64,000 bases of DNA from Paenibacillus taichungensis (GTDB lineage Bacteria; Bacillota; Bacilli; Paenibacillales; Paenibacillaceae), in assembly GCF_003287275.1 (NCBI RefSeq), contig NZ_QEVW01000001.1:310001-374000 (forward strand), read 5' to 3'. Shown piece after piece: positions 55,810 through 63,240 of this stretch. Every line of letters starts with the position of its first letter. The first letter of the stretch is position 1. The notes below the pieces were generated by a model. That model did not search any database, had not been told where the DNA came from, and saw only the letters and a program-made list of their open reading frames with translations. The translations under genes and the position numbers were made by a program.

Positions 55810-57234
55810 ATGTCGGTTGAAAACGTATTGAAATCAATTCAAGAGAACAACATCGAGTGGGTAGATTTTCGTTTTGTAGATTTATCCGGTCGTGCGCACC
55901 ACATCTCGTTACCAGCTTCGGCAGTTGACGCAGACACTTTTGTAAATGGAGTAGCCTTTGATGGTTCTTCTATTCAAGGTTTCCGCGGAATTGAAGAGTC
56001 CGATATGGTTATGATTCCAGATCCTGAAGCGACTTTTGTCGATCCGTTCACAGCACACCCTACATTGAATGTTATGTGTGACATCTTCACTCCAGATGGC
56101 GAGCGTTATGAGCGTGACCCACGCGGTATTGCAGTCAAAGCGGAAGAATTCCTGAAAGAAAGCGGAGTAGGTACAGCAGCATTTTTTGCACCTGAATCCG
56201 AATTTTTTATCTTCGACGATGTACGTTATGAGAGCGGCACAAACAGCTCTTCCTATTTCGTAGATTCCGAAGAAGCTTCTTGGAACACTAACCGTAAGGA
56301 AGATGGCGGTAACCTGGGCTTCAAAGTTCGCACTAAAGGCGGATATGTTCCTGTAGCTCCAGTGGATACGCAACAAGACATTCGTAGTGAAATGTGTCGC
56401 ATTTTGGAAGAAGCGGGCCTGTCGATCGAACGTCACCACCACGAAGTGGCGACAGCTGGGCAAGCCGAAATCAACTTCCGTTTTGATACGTTGAAGAAAA
56501 CAGCAGATAACCTGCTTGTATACAAATACATCGTGCATAACACTGCACGTCAATATGGTAAAGTAGCAACATTCATGCCAAAACCACTGTTTGGTGATAA
56601 TGGTAGCGGAATGCACGTTCACCAATCCATCTTCGATGGTGATTCCCCATTGTTCTATGACAAGGCGGGATATGCAAACCTGAGCGAAATGGCTCTGCAC
56701 TACATCGGAGGAATTTTGTACCACGCTCCAGCTTTGATTGCTTTGACTAACCCGAGTACGAACTCATTCAAACGTCTTGTGCCTGGTTATGAAGCACCGG
56801 TTAACCTGGTTTACTCCAAAGGTAACCGTTCGGCAGCAGTACGTATTCCGGTTGCAGCTGTGACACCAAAAGGTTGTCGTATCGAGTTCCGTACACCGGA
56901 CTCCACAGCTAACCCTTACCTGGCATTCGCTGCAATGCTGATGGCGGGTCTGGATGGTATCAAACGCAAAATCAACCCAACTGAGCTTGGATATGGTCCA
57001 CTCGACAAAAACATCTATGATTTGTCTGATGCAGACAAAGAAAATATCCGCAGTGTGCCAGCTTCTTTGGAAGAAGCGCTTGACGCTCTGGCAGCGGACA
57101 ACGAATTCTTGACTGAAGGCGGCGTATTCACAAAAGAATTCATCGAAAACTATATCAACCTCAAACGTGACGAAGCGAAAGCAGTAGCAATTCGCATTCA
57201 TCCGCATGAGTACAGCCTCTACTTCGACTGCTAA
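55810..57234 (+). CDS. glnA: Glutamine synthetase type I, beta subclass
   Basis: 474 residues. The GS core is complete: DGSSIQGF, HHHEVATAGQAEINFRF, NGSGMHVHQS and NPSTNSFKRLVPGYEAPVN. It has the GSI-beta insertion (about 145-175) and the region around Tyr403 (LDKNIYDLS) that holds the adenylylated tyrosine in E. coli GS. B. subtilis GlnA is instead a shorter GSI-alpha. ATG at 55810 with GGGAGGACG. The longer in-frame start overlaps the -10 box and is unlikely. GlnR/TnrA box upstream, strong terminator downstream, no glnR next to it. Confidence 0.96.
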   Translation: MSVENVLKSIQENNIEWVDFRFVDLSGRAHHISLPASAVDADTFVNGVAFDGSSIQGFRGIEESDMVMIPDPEATFVDPFTAHPTLNVMCDIFTPDGERYERDPRGIAVKAEEFLKESGVGTAAFFAPESEFFIFDDVRYESGTNSSSYFVDSEEASWNTNRKEDGGNLGFKVRTKGGYVPVAPVDTQQDIRSEMCRILEEAGLSIERHHHEVATAGQAEINFRFDTLKKTADNLLVYKYIVHNTARQYGKVATFMPKPLFGDNGSGMHVHQSIFDGDSPLFYDKAGYANLSEMALHYIGGILYHAPALIALTNPSTNSFKRLVPGYEAPVNLVYSKGNRSAAVRIPVAAVTPKGCRIEFRTPDSTANPYLAFAAMLMAGLDGIKRKINPTELGYGPLDKNIYDLSDADKENIRSVPASLEEALDALAADNEFLTEGGVFTKEFIENYINLKRDEAKAVAIRIHPHEYSLYFDC

Positions 57235-57261
57235 TTCAGTCGGAACAGAAACTGTTCCCAA

Positions 57262-57300
57262 TGTAAAGCCTCCGGGACTCGCTCTCGGAGGCTTTTCCTT
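57262..57300 (+). terminator. Terminator of glnA
   Basis: AAAGCCTCCG and CGGAGGCTTTT perfect arms around GGACTCGCTCT, ending in TTTTCC. Confidence 0.9.
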
Positions 57301-57467
57301 GAATTGAACGATGTAGTGCATTAACTTTGCAGGGTGATAAAGGAATTTGATAACCCTGATTCGCAGCTTCGGTGCTTATTGCCCTTGAAGCAGATAGGGA
57401 ATACTGATATCATAGCGATAATATTCACTTCATATGTCAGCTACGGATGGAAAGGGCGGGGGATTTT

Positions 57468-58556
57468 GTGACAAAGAGAGCGTATAATTTTAATGCAGGA
57501 CCTGCGGCGTTGCCACTTGAGGTTCTGGAGCGTGCTCAGGCAGAATTTGTTGATTTTCGGAATACAGGAATGTCGATTATGGAGATGTCTCACCGTGGAG
57601 CGGTGTACGAATCTGTACATAATGAGGCTCAGGAGCGTTTGTTGTCTCTGCTAGGCAATCCCAAGGGGTACAAGGTCCTCTTCCTGCAGGGAGGAGCCAG
57701 CACTCAGTTCGCCATGCTGCCGATGAACCTGCTCGGGGAAGGGCAGACAGCCAGTTATGTCATGACAGGCAGCTGGGCCAAGAAGGCACTGTCTGAGGCG
57801 AAACTGATTGGGGAGACGCAGGTCGCTGCATCTTCCGAAGCGGATAAATATATGAAGTTGCCGGATGTGTCGAATCTTAGCTTCCCGGATCGCACAGCTT
57901 ATGTTCATTTGACGTCTAATGAAACAATTGAGGGAACTCAATTCAAGTCATTCCCAGATACCGGTTCAGTTCCACTTATTGCCGACATGTCGAGTGACAT
58001 CTTTTGCAAACCGTTTGATCTTAATCAATTCGGCATGATCTATGCAGGTGCACAGAAGAACCTGGGCCCATCAGGGATTACGGTTGTTATTGCTCGCGAA
58101 GAACTGGTTAGTGAATCTCCTAAAACGATTCCGACGATGCTTCGGTATAGTACACATGTAGAGAACAATTCTCTCTATAATACACCACCGTCCTTCTCCG
58201 TATACATGGTGAATGAGGTTCTGAAATGGATCGAGGAACAAGGTGGATTGGCTGGAATTGAACAGAAGAACGTGAAGAAAGCAGATTTGCTCTATAATGC
58301 GATCGATTCCTCCGGAGACTTCTACCGTGGTTGTGTAGATCCGGCAGATCGTTCCCTGATGAATGTGACCTTCCGCTTGGCTAACGAGGAGTTGGAGAAA
58401 CAGTTTATCAAGGCTTCAGAGCAAGAAGGTTTTGTTGGTCTGAAGGGGCATCGGAGTGTTGGTGGCCTGCGTGCTTCCATTTACAATGCTGCTCCATATG
58501 AAAGTGTTAAAGCACTTACGGACTTCATGAGCCACTTCCAGAAGAGAAATGGATAA
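57468..58556 (+). CDS. serC: Phosphoserine aminotransferase
   Basis: 362 residues, PLP enzyme of serine biosynthesis (3-phosphohydroxypyruvate to phosphoserine). N-terminal YNFNAGPAALPLEVL and the internal lysine in YAGAQKNLGPSGI are characteristic. GTG at 57468 follows GGCGGGGGA; an ATG 21 bases upstream lies in front of that site. Single gene. Confidence 0.96.
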   Translation: MTKRAYNFNAGPAALPLEVLERAQAEFVDFRNTGMSIMEMSHRGAVYESVHNEAQERLLSLLGNPKGYKVLFLQGGASTQFAMLPMNLLGEGQTASYVMTGSWAKKALSEAKLIGETQVAASSEADKYMKLPDVSNLSFPDRTAYVHLTSNETIEGTQFKSFPDTGSVPLIADMSSDIFCKPFDLNQFGMIYAGAQKNLGPSGITVVIAREELVSESPKTIPTMLRYSTHVENNSLYNTPPSFSVYMVNEVLKWIEEQGGLAGIEQKNVKKADLLYNAIDSSGDFYRGCVDPADRSLMNVTFRLANEELEKQFIKASEQEGFVGLKGHRSVGGLRASIYNAAPYESVKALTDFMSHFQKRNG

Positions 58557-58605
58557 ACAAACTGGCAGCGAGTTGTGAATTCAAGCATTCACACTTGTGC
58601 TTTAC

Positions 58606-58645
58606 CAGAGCCTTCCACATTGACGTGTGGAGGGCTTTTCTTTAA
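58606..58645 (+). terminator. Terminator of serC
   Basis: AGCC-TCCACA and TGTGGA-GGCT arms around TTGACG, then TTTTCTTT. Confidence 0.88.
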
Positions 58646-58693
58646 GATTAGAGAATTGTCATTTACATGAAATGAAAAGGAGATTGAACACAT

Positions 58694-59158
58694 ATGGCTT
58701 TACATATCGTTCTGGTTGAACCGGAGATTCCGGCAAATACGGGCAATATTTCTCGTACATGCGCGGCTACCGGCACACATTTGCATCTCGTGCGTCCACT
58801 CGGATTCCGTACGGATGATGCCACACTGAAACGTGCGGGTCTGGATTACTGGCATGCCGTTCATATTGAATATCATGATTCTTTTGCCGAGGTTCAGGAA
58901 CAGTATCCTGAAGGGCGTTTCTTCTACGCAACCACGAAGGCGAAGAACCGTTATAGCGATTTTAATTTTCAGGATGGAGATTTTCTGGTATTCGGTAAGG
59001 AGACAAAAGGCCTTCCTCCAGAATTAATTGCTGCTAATCCTGCTACTTGTATGAAGATGCCAATGACAGGTGATGTCAGATCATTGAACTTGTCAAACTC
59101 AGCAGCCATCATTGTGTATGAGGCATTGCGTCAACTTAATTTCCCGGGTCTGGATTAA
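58694..59158 (+). CDS. trmL: tRNA (cytidine(34)-2'-O)-methyltransferase
   Basis: 154 residues, SPOUT methyltransferase with the trefoil-knot motifs EPEIPANTGNISRTCAATG, FGKETKGLPPELI and MTGDVRSLNLSNSAAI. Methylates the wobble base of leucine tRNAs. ATG with AAAAGGAGATTG upstream. Confidence 0.95.
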   Translation: MALHIVLVEPEIPANTGNISRTCAATGTHLHLVRPLGFRTDDATLKRAGLDYWHAVHIEYHDSFAEVQEQYPEGRFFYATTKAKNRYSDFNFQDGDFLVFGKETKGLPPELIAANPATCMKMPMTGDVRSLNLSNSAAIIVYEALRQLNFPGLD

Positions 59159-59244
59159 TTCAGTTCTCGTATAAGTGACGGTTAGAATTCGCTAAAAAAA
59201 CATTTTTCAAAAAAAAGGACAAAAAATGTTTATTTCCAGCAGGA

Positions 59245-59264
59245 TTCGACAAAATGTTGGCGAA
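59245..59264. promoter_or_regulatory. Inverted pair of 0A boxes upstream of the AbrB-like gene
   Basis: TTCGACA (59245-59251, reverse orientation of TGTCGAA) and TGGCGAA (59258-59264) both match the Spo0A box TGNCGAA and are 6 bases apart in inverted orientation. Location about 65-85 bases before the AbrB-like ATG fits repression by Spo0A-P, as for B. subtilis abrB. Confidence 0.7.
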
Positions 59265-59328
59265 TTAATAAACATAGTACAAATGTACCTAGAAATTTAG
59301 AGTAAGATAGGAGAGGTGTGCCGTAGCT

Positions 59329-59583
59329 ATGAAGCCAGCTGGAGTCGTTCGCAAAGTTGACCAATTGGGTAGGATCGTATTGCCTAAATCTTTGCGTAAA
59401 AGGTATCAAATGAATGAGGGAGATCCTGTAGAGATCTTAGTACAAGGGGACCATATCATTCTGGAGAGATACCGTCCAAAATGTATTTTTTGTGGATCGA
59501 TGGAAGAAGTCAATGAGTTCAAAGAGCGTTACATATGCGCACAATGTTTAGATGAAATGACCCAGCTTCCACAGCACGGGTAA
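59329..59583 (+). CDS. AbrB-like transition-state regulator
   Basis: 84 residues. The N-terminal AbrB domain (GVVRKVDQLGRIVLPKSLR, VEILVQGDHIILERY) is a swapped-hairpin DNA-binding fold. The C-terminal half carries a CIFCG ... CAQC zinc-finger-like cysteine pair rather than the AbrB multimerisation tail. ATG with AGGAGAGG somewhat distant (12 bases). 0A boxes upstream suggest Spo0A repression. Could be Abh-like instead. Confidence 0.85.
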   Translation: MKPAGVVRKVDQLGRIVLPKSLRKRYQMNEGDPVEILVQGDHIILERYRPKCIFCGSMEEVNEFKERYICAQCLDEMTQLPQHG

Positions 59584-59587
59584 AATA

Positions 59588-59628
59588 AAAAGTATCATGG
59601 CCTCTAGAGGTCATGATACTTTTTTTGT
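59588..59628. terminator. Bidirectional terminator
   Basis: AAGTATCATG and CATGATACTT arms with an inner CCTC/GAGG stem, flanked by A- and T-runs, between convergent genes. Confidence 0.93.
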
Positions 59629-59675
59629 GTGGTAAAACATGTCCACTCCTCGTTTACCGTTTCAAATGAATGGAG

Positions 59676-60107
59676 TCAGTTATTAGTGTCGTACTCCATC
59701 ACCCAATATTTCTCCCCGGGTGTACCTTCTTCAATAATTTTTTTCCAGCCCTGCCGTTCGTAAAAGCCAATTGCTTTATGATTATCAGATACACATTTCA
59801 ATCGAACAGGCTGCTGCATGAGTGAAATTGACGCATCAAGTAAGCGTGAGCCTGTACCTCCACCGATAAAATCGGGATGCATAAACAGAAGGTGGATAAA
59901 GTTCTCGGGAAGGTACAGCGAAGCGAAGCCGAGAAGCTGTCCATCCTCATTTTCAGCCACGATGATATGCTCATCCACAGTATCCGCGTCAAAATCTTGC
60001 AGGTACAGTTCTTCCGGCTTGGCCCAGTGGAATCGGGCACGTCGCGACTCGAGATAAATGTTTCTCAACTCCGTATAATCTGCTTGGGTGGCTGCTCGTA
60101 TATTCAA
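59676..60107 (-). CDS. GNAT family N-acetyltransferase
   Basis: 143 residues with the GNAT fold: the acetyl-CoA site FIGGGTGSRLLDASI and the C-terminal KAIGFYERQGWKKI strand/loop. Acceptor substrate unknown. TTG start at 60107 is chosen because GGAGGGG lies 5 bases upstream. It overlaps the stop of the preceding hydrolase gene, so translation is coupled. Confidence 0.85.
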   Translation of the reverse strand: MNIRAATQADYTELRNIYLESRRARFHWAKPEELYLQDFDADTVDEHIIVAENEDGQLLGFASLYLPENFIHLLFMHPDFIGGGTGSRLLDASISLMQQPVRLKCVSDNHKAIGFYERQGWKKIIEEGTPGEKYWVMEYDTNN

Positions 60108-61021
60108 ATGTTCCCCTCCAGAATAGGTCGTATATCCGACCATACATGGTCAAGAATGGCTTGCATATTTTGTTCATCGCTATTGATGGCAACGACAGAC
60201 TCCAGCTCCGGGAGGACAACGCATAGTTGGCCATTGGCGCCATCAGCACGGTAAGCGTTATGGGAACATCTCCAGAATTGATATCCATAACCTTGTCCCC
60301 AGTCGCCGTCTCCTGGTGTAGGGATCTGTTGTGTTGTCGCTAACCGGATCCATTCCGCAGGAATGAGCTGTCTGCCGTTCCAGTGGCCCTCCTGAAGCAA
60401 CAGTTGGCCGAATCTGGCTAATTCCTCGTTGGTGAGCTGCAGGCCCGCACAGCCCAATGTAATGCCCAAGGGAGAAGTTTCCCACTCAACATTCGAAATG
60501 CCCAGTGGCTCGAATAGCCGCGGAATCAAGTAGTCCTTCACGGTCTGCCCAGAAGCAGCCTGGAACATGGCGGAGATCATAAACGTATCTGCACTACTAT
60601 ATGTAAACGTTTCACCAGGAACCCTGTCCAAAGGAAGAGACATGTAATATTTCGCCCAATCTTTCTCAGGCAGGGTGGCTCGCTCTTCTGCCCACAACAC
60701 AGGTACGTCATGCCCCGAGGACATTCGCAGCAAATCGTACAGGGTGAGGTCCGCAGGAGGGAAAGCTGTTAAATGTGAAGCAGGTGCTGGTGATGTGAAA
60801 TAATCCCCGAGTTTGGCTTCAAGTGTAAGTGTGCCCTCATCCAAAGCCAATCCAATCGCCATGCAAGTAAACGATTTGCTTACTGAATGTTGCAAGCGGC
60901 GTACATCACTGTTGCGATCCCACGCTCCGATTGTAACCCCTTTCTGCAATACCCGAACAGAATGAACGTTTAACTGCTGCTCATTTATATGATGAACAAA
61001 AGAATTAATAATACTCGACAT
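60104..61021 (-). CDS. Serine hydrolase (class C beta-lactamase family)
   Basis: 305 residues. The SxxK nucleophile motif is in QHSVSKSFTCMAIG, a YSS (variant of YxN) in TYSSADTFM and the third motif is near the C-terminus (HNAYRADGANGQ). No signal peptide is seen, so probably cytoplasmic and a DD-peptidase- or esterase-like hydrolase, not necessarily a beta-lactamase. ATG with AAAGGATG. First gene of a two-gene operon with the GNAT gene. Confidence 0.85.
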   Translation of the reverse strand: MSSIINSFVHHINEQQLNVHSVRVLQKGVTIGAWDRNSDVRRLQHSVSKSFTCMAIGLALDEGTLTLEAKLGDYFTSPAPASHLTAFPPADLTLYDLLRMSSGHDVPVLWAEERATLPEKDWAKYYMSLPLDRVPGETFTYSSADTFMISAMFQAASGQTVKDYLIPRLFEPLGISNVEWETSPLGITLGCAGLQLTNEELARFGQLLLQEGHWNGRQLIPAEWIRLATTQQIPTPGDGDWGQGYGYQFWRCSHNAYRADGANGQLCVVLPELESVVAINSDEQNMQAILDHVWSDIRPILEGNI

Positions 61022-61063
61022 CTTAACATCCTTTCTAAAAAAAGAAGAATTTTAACTTTTGGT

Positions 61064-61073
61064 GAAACGTTTC
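61064..61073. promoter_or_regulatory. GAAACGTTTC palindrome
   Basis: Perfect 10-base palindrome 43 bases before the hydrolase ATG. Its half-site GAAACG is shared with the two operators on the other side of this control region, so a common LacI-type regulator is possible. Confidence 0.45.
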
Positions 61074-61137
61074 CGCAATCTGGATCAAAAATTAGAACTT
61101 ATGTTATTACAAACGAGGTTCAATGTCAATGAATAGG

Positions 61138-61151
61138 TGCAAACGGTTACT
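61138..61151 (+). promoter_or_regulatory. cre-like site (CcpA)
   Basis: TGCAAACGGTTACT agrees with 12 of 14 positions of the catabolite-responsive element TGWNANCGNTNWCA (differences at position 3 and 14). It lies about 100 bases before the -35 box of the esterase operon. Confidence 0.4.
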
Positions 61152-61250
61152 TAAAGGAAAATTTTTTATATTAAAAGTGCCTTTTGACGCAAATTTTATT
61201 ACGAAAAATCAGTTTTTTAAGAAAAAAGCGCGAAATTTGTAAAAAGGTTA

Positions 61251-61280
61251 TTGACAGGGTTTGTACTTCGGGATTATGAT
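61251..61280 (+). promoter_or_regulatory. Sigma-A-type promoter of the esterase/ABC operon
   Basis: TTGACA (61251-61256, perfect) and TATGAT (61275-61280) with 18-base spacing. The predicted start falls on the first operator, and the leader is about 200 bases. Confidence 0.78.
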
Positions 61281-61286
61281 TTATTC

Positions 61287-61310
61287 GAAACGATTCGAAG
61301 AAATCGCTTC
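61287..61310 (+). promoter_or_regulatory. Operator copy 1
   Basis: GAAACGAT-N8-ATCGCTTC: inverted repeat with one mismatch, covering the predicted transcription start. An alternative symmetric reading is TTCGAA-ACGA-TTCGAA. Position suits repression. Confidence 0.6.
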
Positions 61311-61363
61311 CACGTAAAATGTGTTGTAATCAAGTCCAAGTAAATCAACGTTGGCTATGTTTT

Positions 61364-61387
61364 GAAACGATTCGAGAAAATCGTTTC
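61364..61387 (+). promoter_or_regulatory. Operator copy 2
   Basis: GAAACGAT-N8-ATCGTTTC: perfect 8-base inverted repeat, same spacing as copy 1 and 77 bases downstream of it. Confidence 0.65.
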
Positions 61388-61486
61388 GATAACCAAGCGA
61401 AATACGGGGGAATCACTGGAAGTTGCAACAAAAGGGCAGAGAAACAGAAGTATACAGACAGCAGCCGACGATGAAAGGGGTTACAT

Positions 61487-62251
61487 ATGGCGCATATAAC
61501 GATCGAAACCGGATCGCCTACATTATGCATGAATACAAGCATACATGTAGTGTCCAGTGACTCCGGAGACACTTCAGGCGGTACGCTATATTTGCTGCAT
61601 GGGGCAGGCGATAATGCAAGTACATGGCAACGATTGACTACAATTGAAATGTACGCGCAACAATATGGCTGTACCATCATTATGCCGGAAGCGAACCGAA
61701 GCTATTACACCGATATGGAATACGGCCTGAATTACTTCCATTACATCACTCAGGAGCTGCCTGAATTCTGCAGGCGTCAGCTCAATCTCAATACAGACCC
61801 GGCAAAGACTTTCGTCGCTGGTCTATCCATGGGTGGGTACGGTGCATTGAAATGTGCACTAACATATCCCGACAGGTACCGCAAGGTGGTGTCCTTATCA
61901 GGTGTAACTGATATTCAAACCCGGCTTCAAGATCCGGAGATGCCATCAGGCATGATCAAGGAAATGAAAGCGGTTTTTGGAGAACGGTTACAGGTAAAAC
62001 CTGATCAGGACCTGTACGCACTGTCTGCCAAGCTGTTGAAGCAGGGTGCAGATTTACCCGATATTCTGAGTTGTTGTGGTGATATTGATCCGTTTGTGGA
62101 TATGAATCGCAAATTCGCGGAATACATGCAGGAAACGGATTTTAAGTTTCAGTATGTGGAAACACCGGGTACCCATGAATGGAGATTCTGGGAGCAACAC
62201 CTGAGAACAATGTTTGATTTTCTGTATAACGACAAGACCAAAGTAGAGTGA
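61487..62251 (+). CDS. Esterase (alpha/beta hydrolase, esterase D/antigen 85-like)
   Basis: 254 residues without a signal peptide. Nucleophile in GLSMGGYGALK (Ser), acid/His partners near FVDMNR and GTHEWRFWEQH. Relatives are carbohydrate or feruloyl acetylesterases. ATG after GAAAGGGG. It is the first gene of an operon with two sugar-ABC permeases, so deacylation of an imported oligosaccharide is a plausible job. Confidence 0.88.
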   Translation: MAHITIETGSPTLCMNTSIHVVSSDSGDTSGGTLYLLHGAGDNASTWQRLTTIEMYAQQYGCTIIMPEANRSYYTDMEYGLNYFHYITQELPEFCRRQLNLNTDPAKTFVAGLSMGGYGALKCALTYPDRYRKVVSLSGVTDIQTRLQDPEMPSGMIKEMKAVFGERLQVKPDQDLYALSAKLLKQGADLPDILSCCGDIDPFVDMNRKFAEYMQETDFKFQYVETPGTHEWRFWEQHLRTMFDFLYNDKTKVE

Positions 62252-62262
62252 GGAGATGCAAT

Positions 62263-63222
62263 TTGAAACCTGCAGCCGAAGGACCTAGCAAAAAGCTGAA
62301 GGGAAACTTGAAAGGCAATTCGCTCTGGAGTGAAATCTGGAAGCACAGAATGACGTACACCCTGCTTATTCCAGGACTCGTCTGGCTGATTCTGTTTGCC
62401 TACATGCCAATGGGTGGCCTGTCTCTTGCGTTTAAAGACTACAAGGCAAACCTGGGGATCTGGGGAAGCCCATGGAGCGGATTTGAAAATTTCAAATACG
62501 TTTTCCGGGATCCAACCTTTATTGACGCGGTATGGCGGACGCTGTACATCAATATTCTAAAACTGATTATTCAGTTCCCGTTCCCAATCATTCTGGCCTT
62601 GTTGCTGAATGAGTTGCGGATGCGCAGAGGGAAAAAGTGGTTCCAGACGGTTCTTACGTTCCCTCACTTCCTTTCATGGATCATCGTATCCGGGGTAGTC
62701 ATTAACGTTCTGGCTTATGACGGACTGGTAAACAGCGCACTTGGTTTGCTTGGGTTGCCAACCATTAACTTCCTGGGTTCCGAGTCCAACTTTGTACCGA
62801 TGCTGCTGTTGACGGATATTTGGAAATCAAGCGGATGGGGTGCAATTATCTTCCTGGCTGCCATTTCCGGTATCGATCAGGATCAGTATGAATCAGCACA
62901 GATTGACGGAGCATCCCGTATGCAGCAGATGTTCCGCATCACATTGCCAAACATTCTTCCTACAATCACCGTCATGTTCATCCTGTCGGTTGGTGGATTG
63001 ATGTCTTCCGGTTTCGACCAGATCTTCAACTTGGCAAATGCCGCAACTAAAAATGTATCGGAAGTACTCGATGTATACATCTATCGGATTACGTTCCAGT
63101 CATCAACCGATTTCTCATTCTCGACAGCGGTCAGCTTGTTCCGTTCCCTGGTGAATATGGCCTTGCTGCTTCTTGCTGACAGATTTGCCAAGTGGCTTGG
63201 CGGAGACGGTTTGTTCCGATAA
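62263..63222 (+). CDS. Sugar ABC transporter permease (LplB type)
   Basis: 319 residues with six membrane segments and the EAA loop (EYESAQIDGASRMQQMFRITLP-like; begins near residue 208). Belongs to the MalF-like/CUT1 family common in Paenibacillus. TTG start at 62263 follows GAGGAGATG; an in-frame GTG at 62248 precedes that site. Pairs with the next permease. Confidence 0.92.
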   Translation: MKPAAEGPSKKLKGNLKGNSLWSEIWKHRMTYTLLIPGLVWLILFAYMPMGGLSLAFKDYKANLGIWGSPWSGFENFKYVFRDPTFIDAVWRTLYINILKLIIQFPFPIILALLLNELRMRRGKKWFQTVLTFPHFLSWIIVSGVVINVLAYDGLVNSALGLLGLPTINFLGSESNFVPMLLLTDIWKSSGWGAIIFLAAISGIDQDQYESAQIDGASRMQQMFRITLPNILPTITVMFILSVGGLMSSGFDQIFNLANAATKNVSEVLDVYIYRITFQSSTDFSFSTAVSLFRSLVNMALLLLADRFAKWLGGDGLFR

Positions 63223-63240
63223 GAGAGGAGGGAAAATGAG

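Larger units (their letters stand above)
61022..61486. other. Divergent control region of 465 bases
   Basis: Separates the hydrolase operon (minus) from the esterase/ABC operon (plus). It contains a perfect palindrome GAAACGTTTC (61064-61073), a cre-like site TGCAAACGGTTACT (61138-61151), a sigma-A promoter (61251-61280) and two near-identical operators (61287-61310 and 61364-61387). No coding region supported. Confidence 0.8.

Noticed and set aside
60104-61021. Beta-lactamase resistance gene
   Set aside because: The SxxK fold alone does not show beta-lactamase activity, there is no signal peptide, and the tyrosine motif is YSS rather than YxN.
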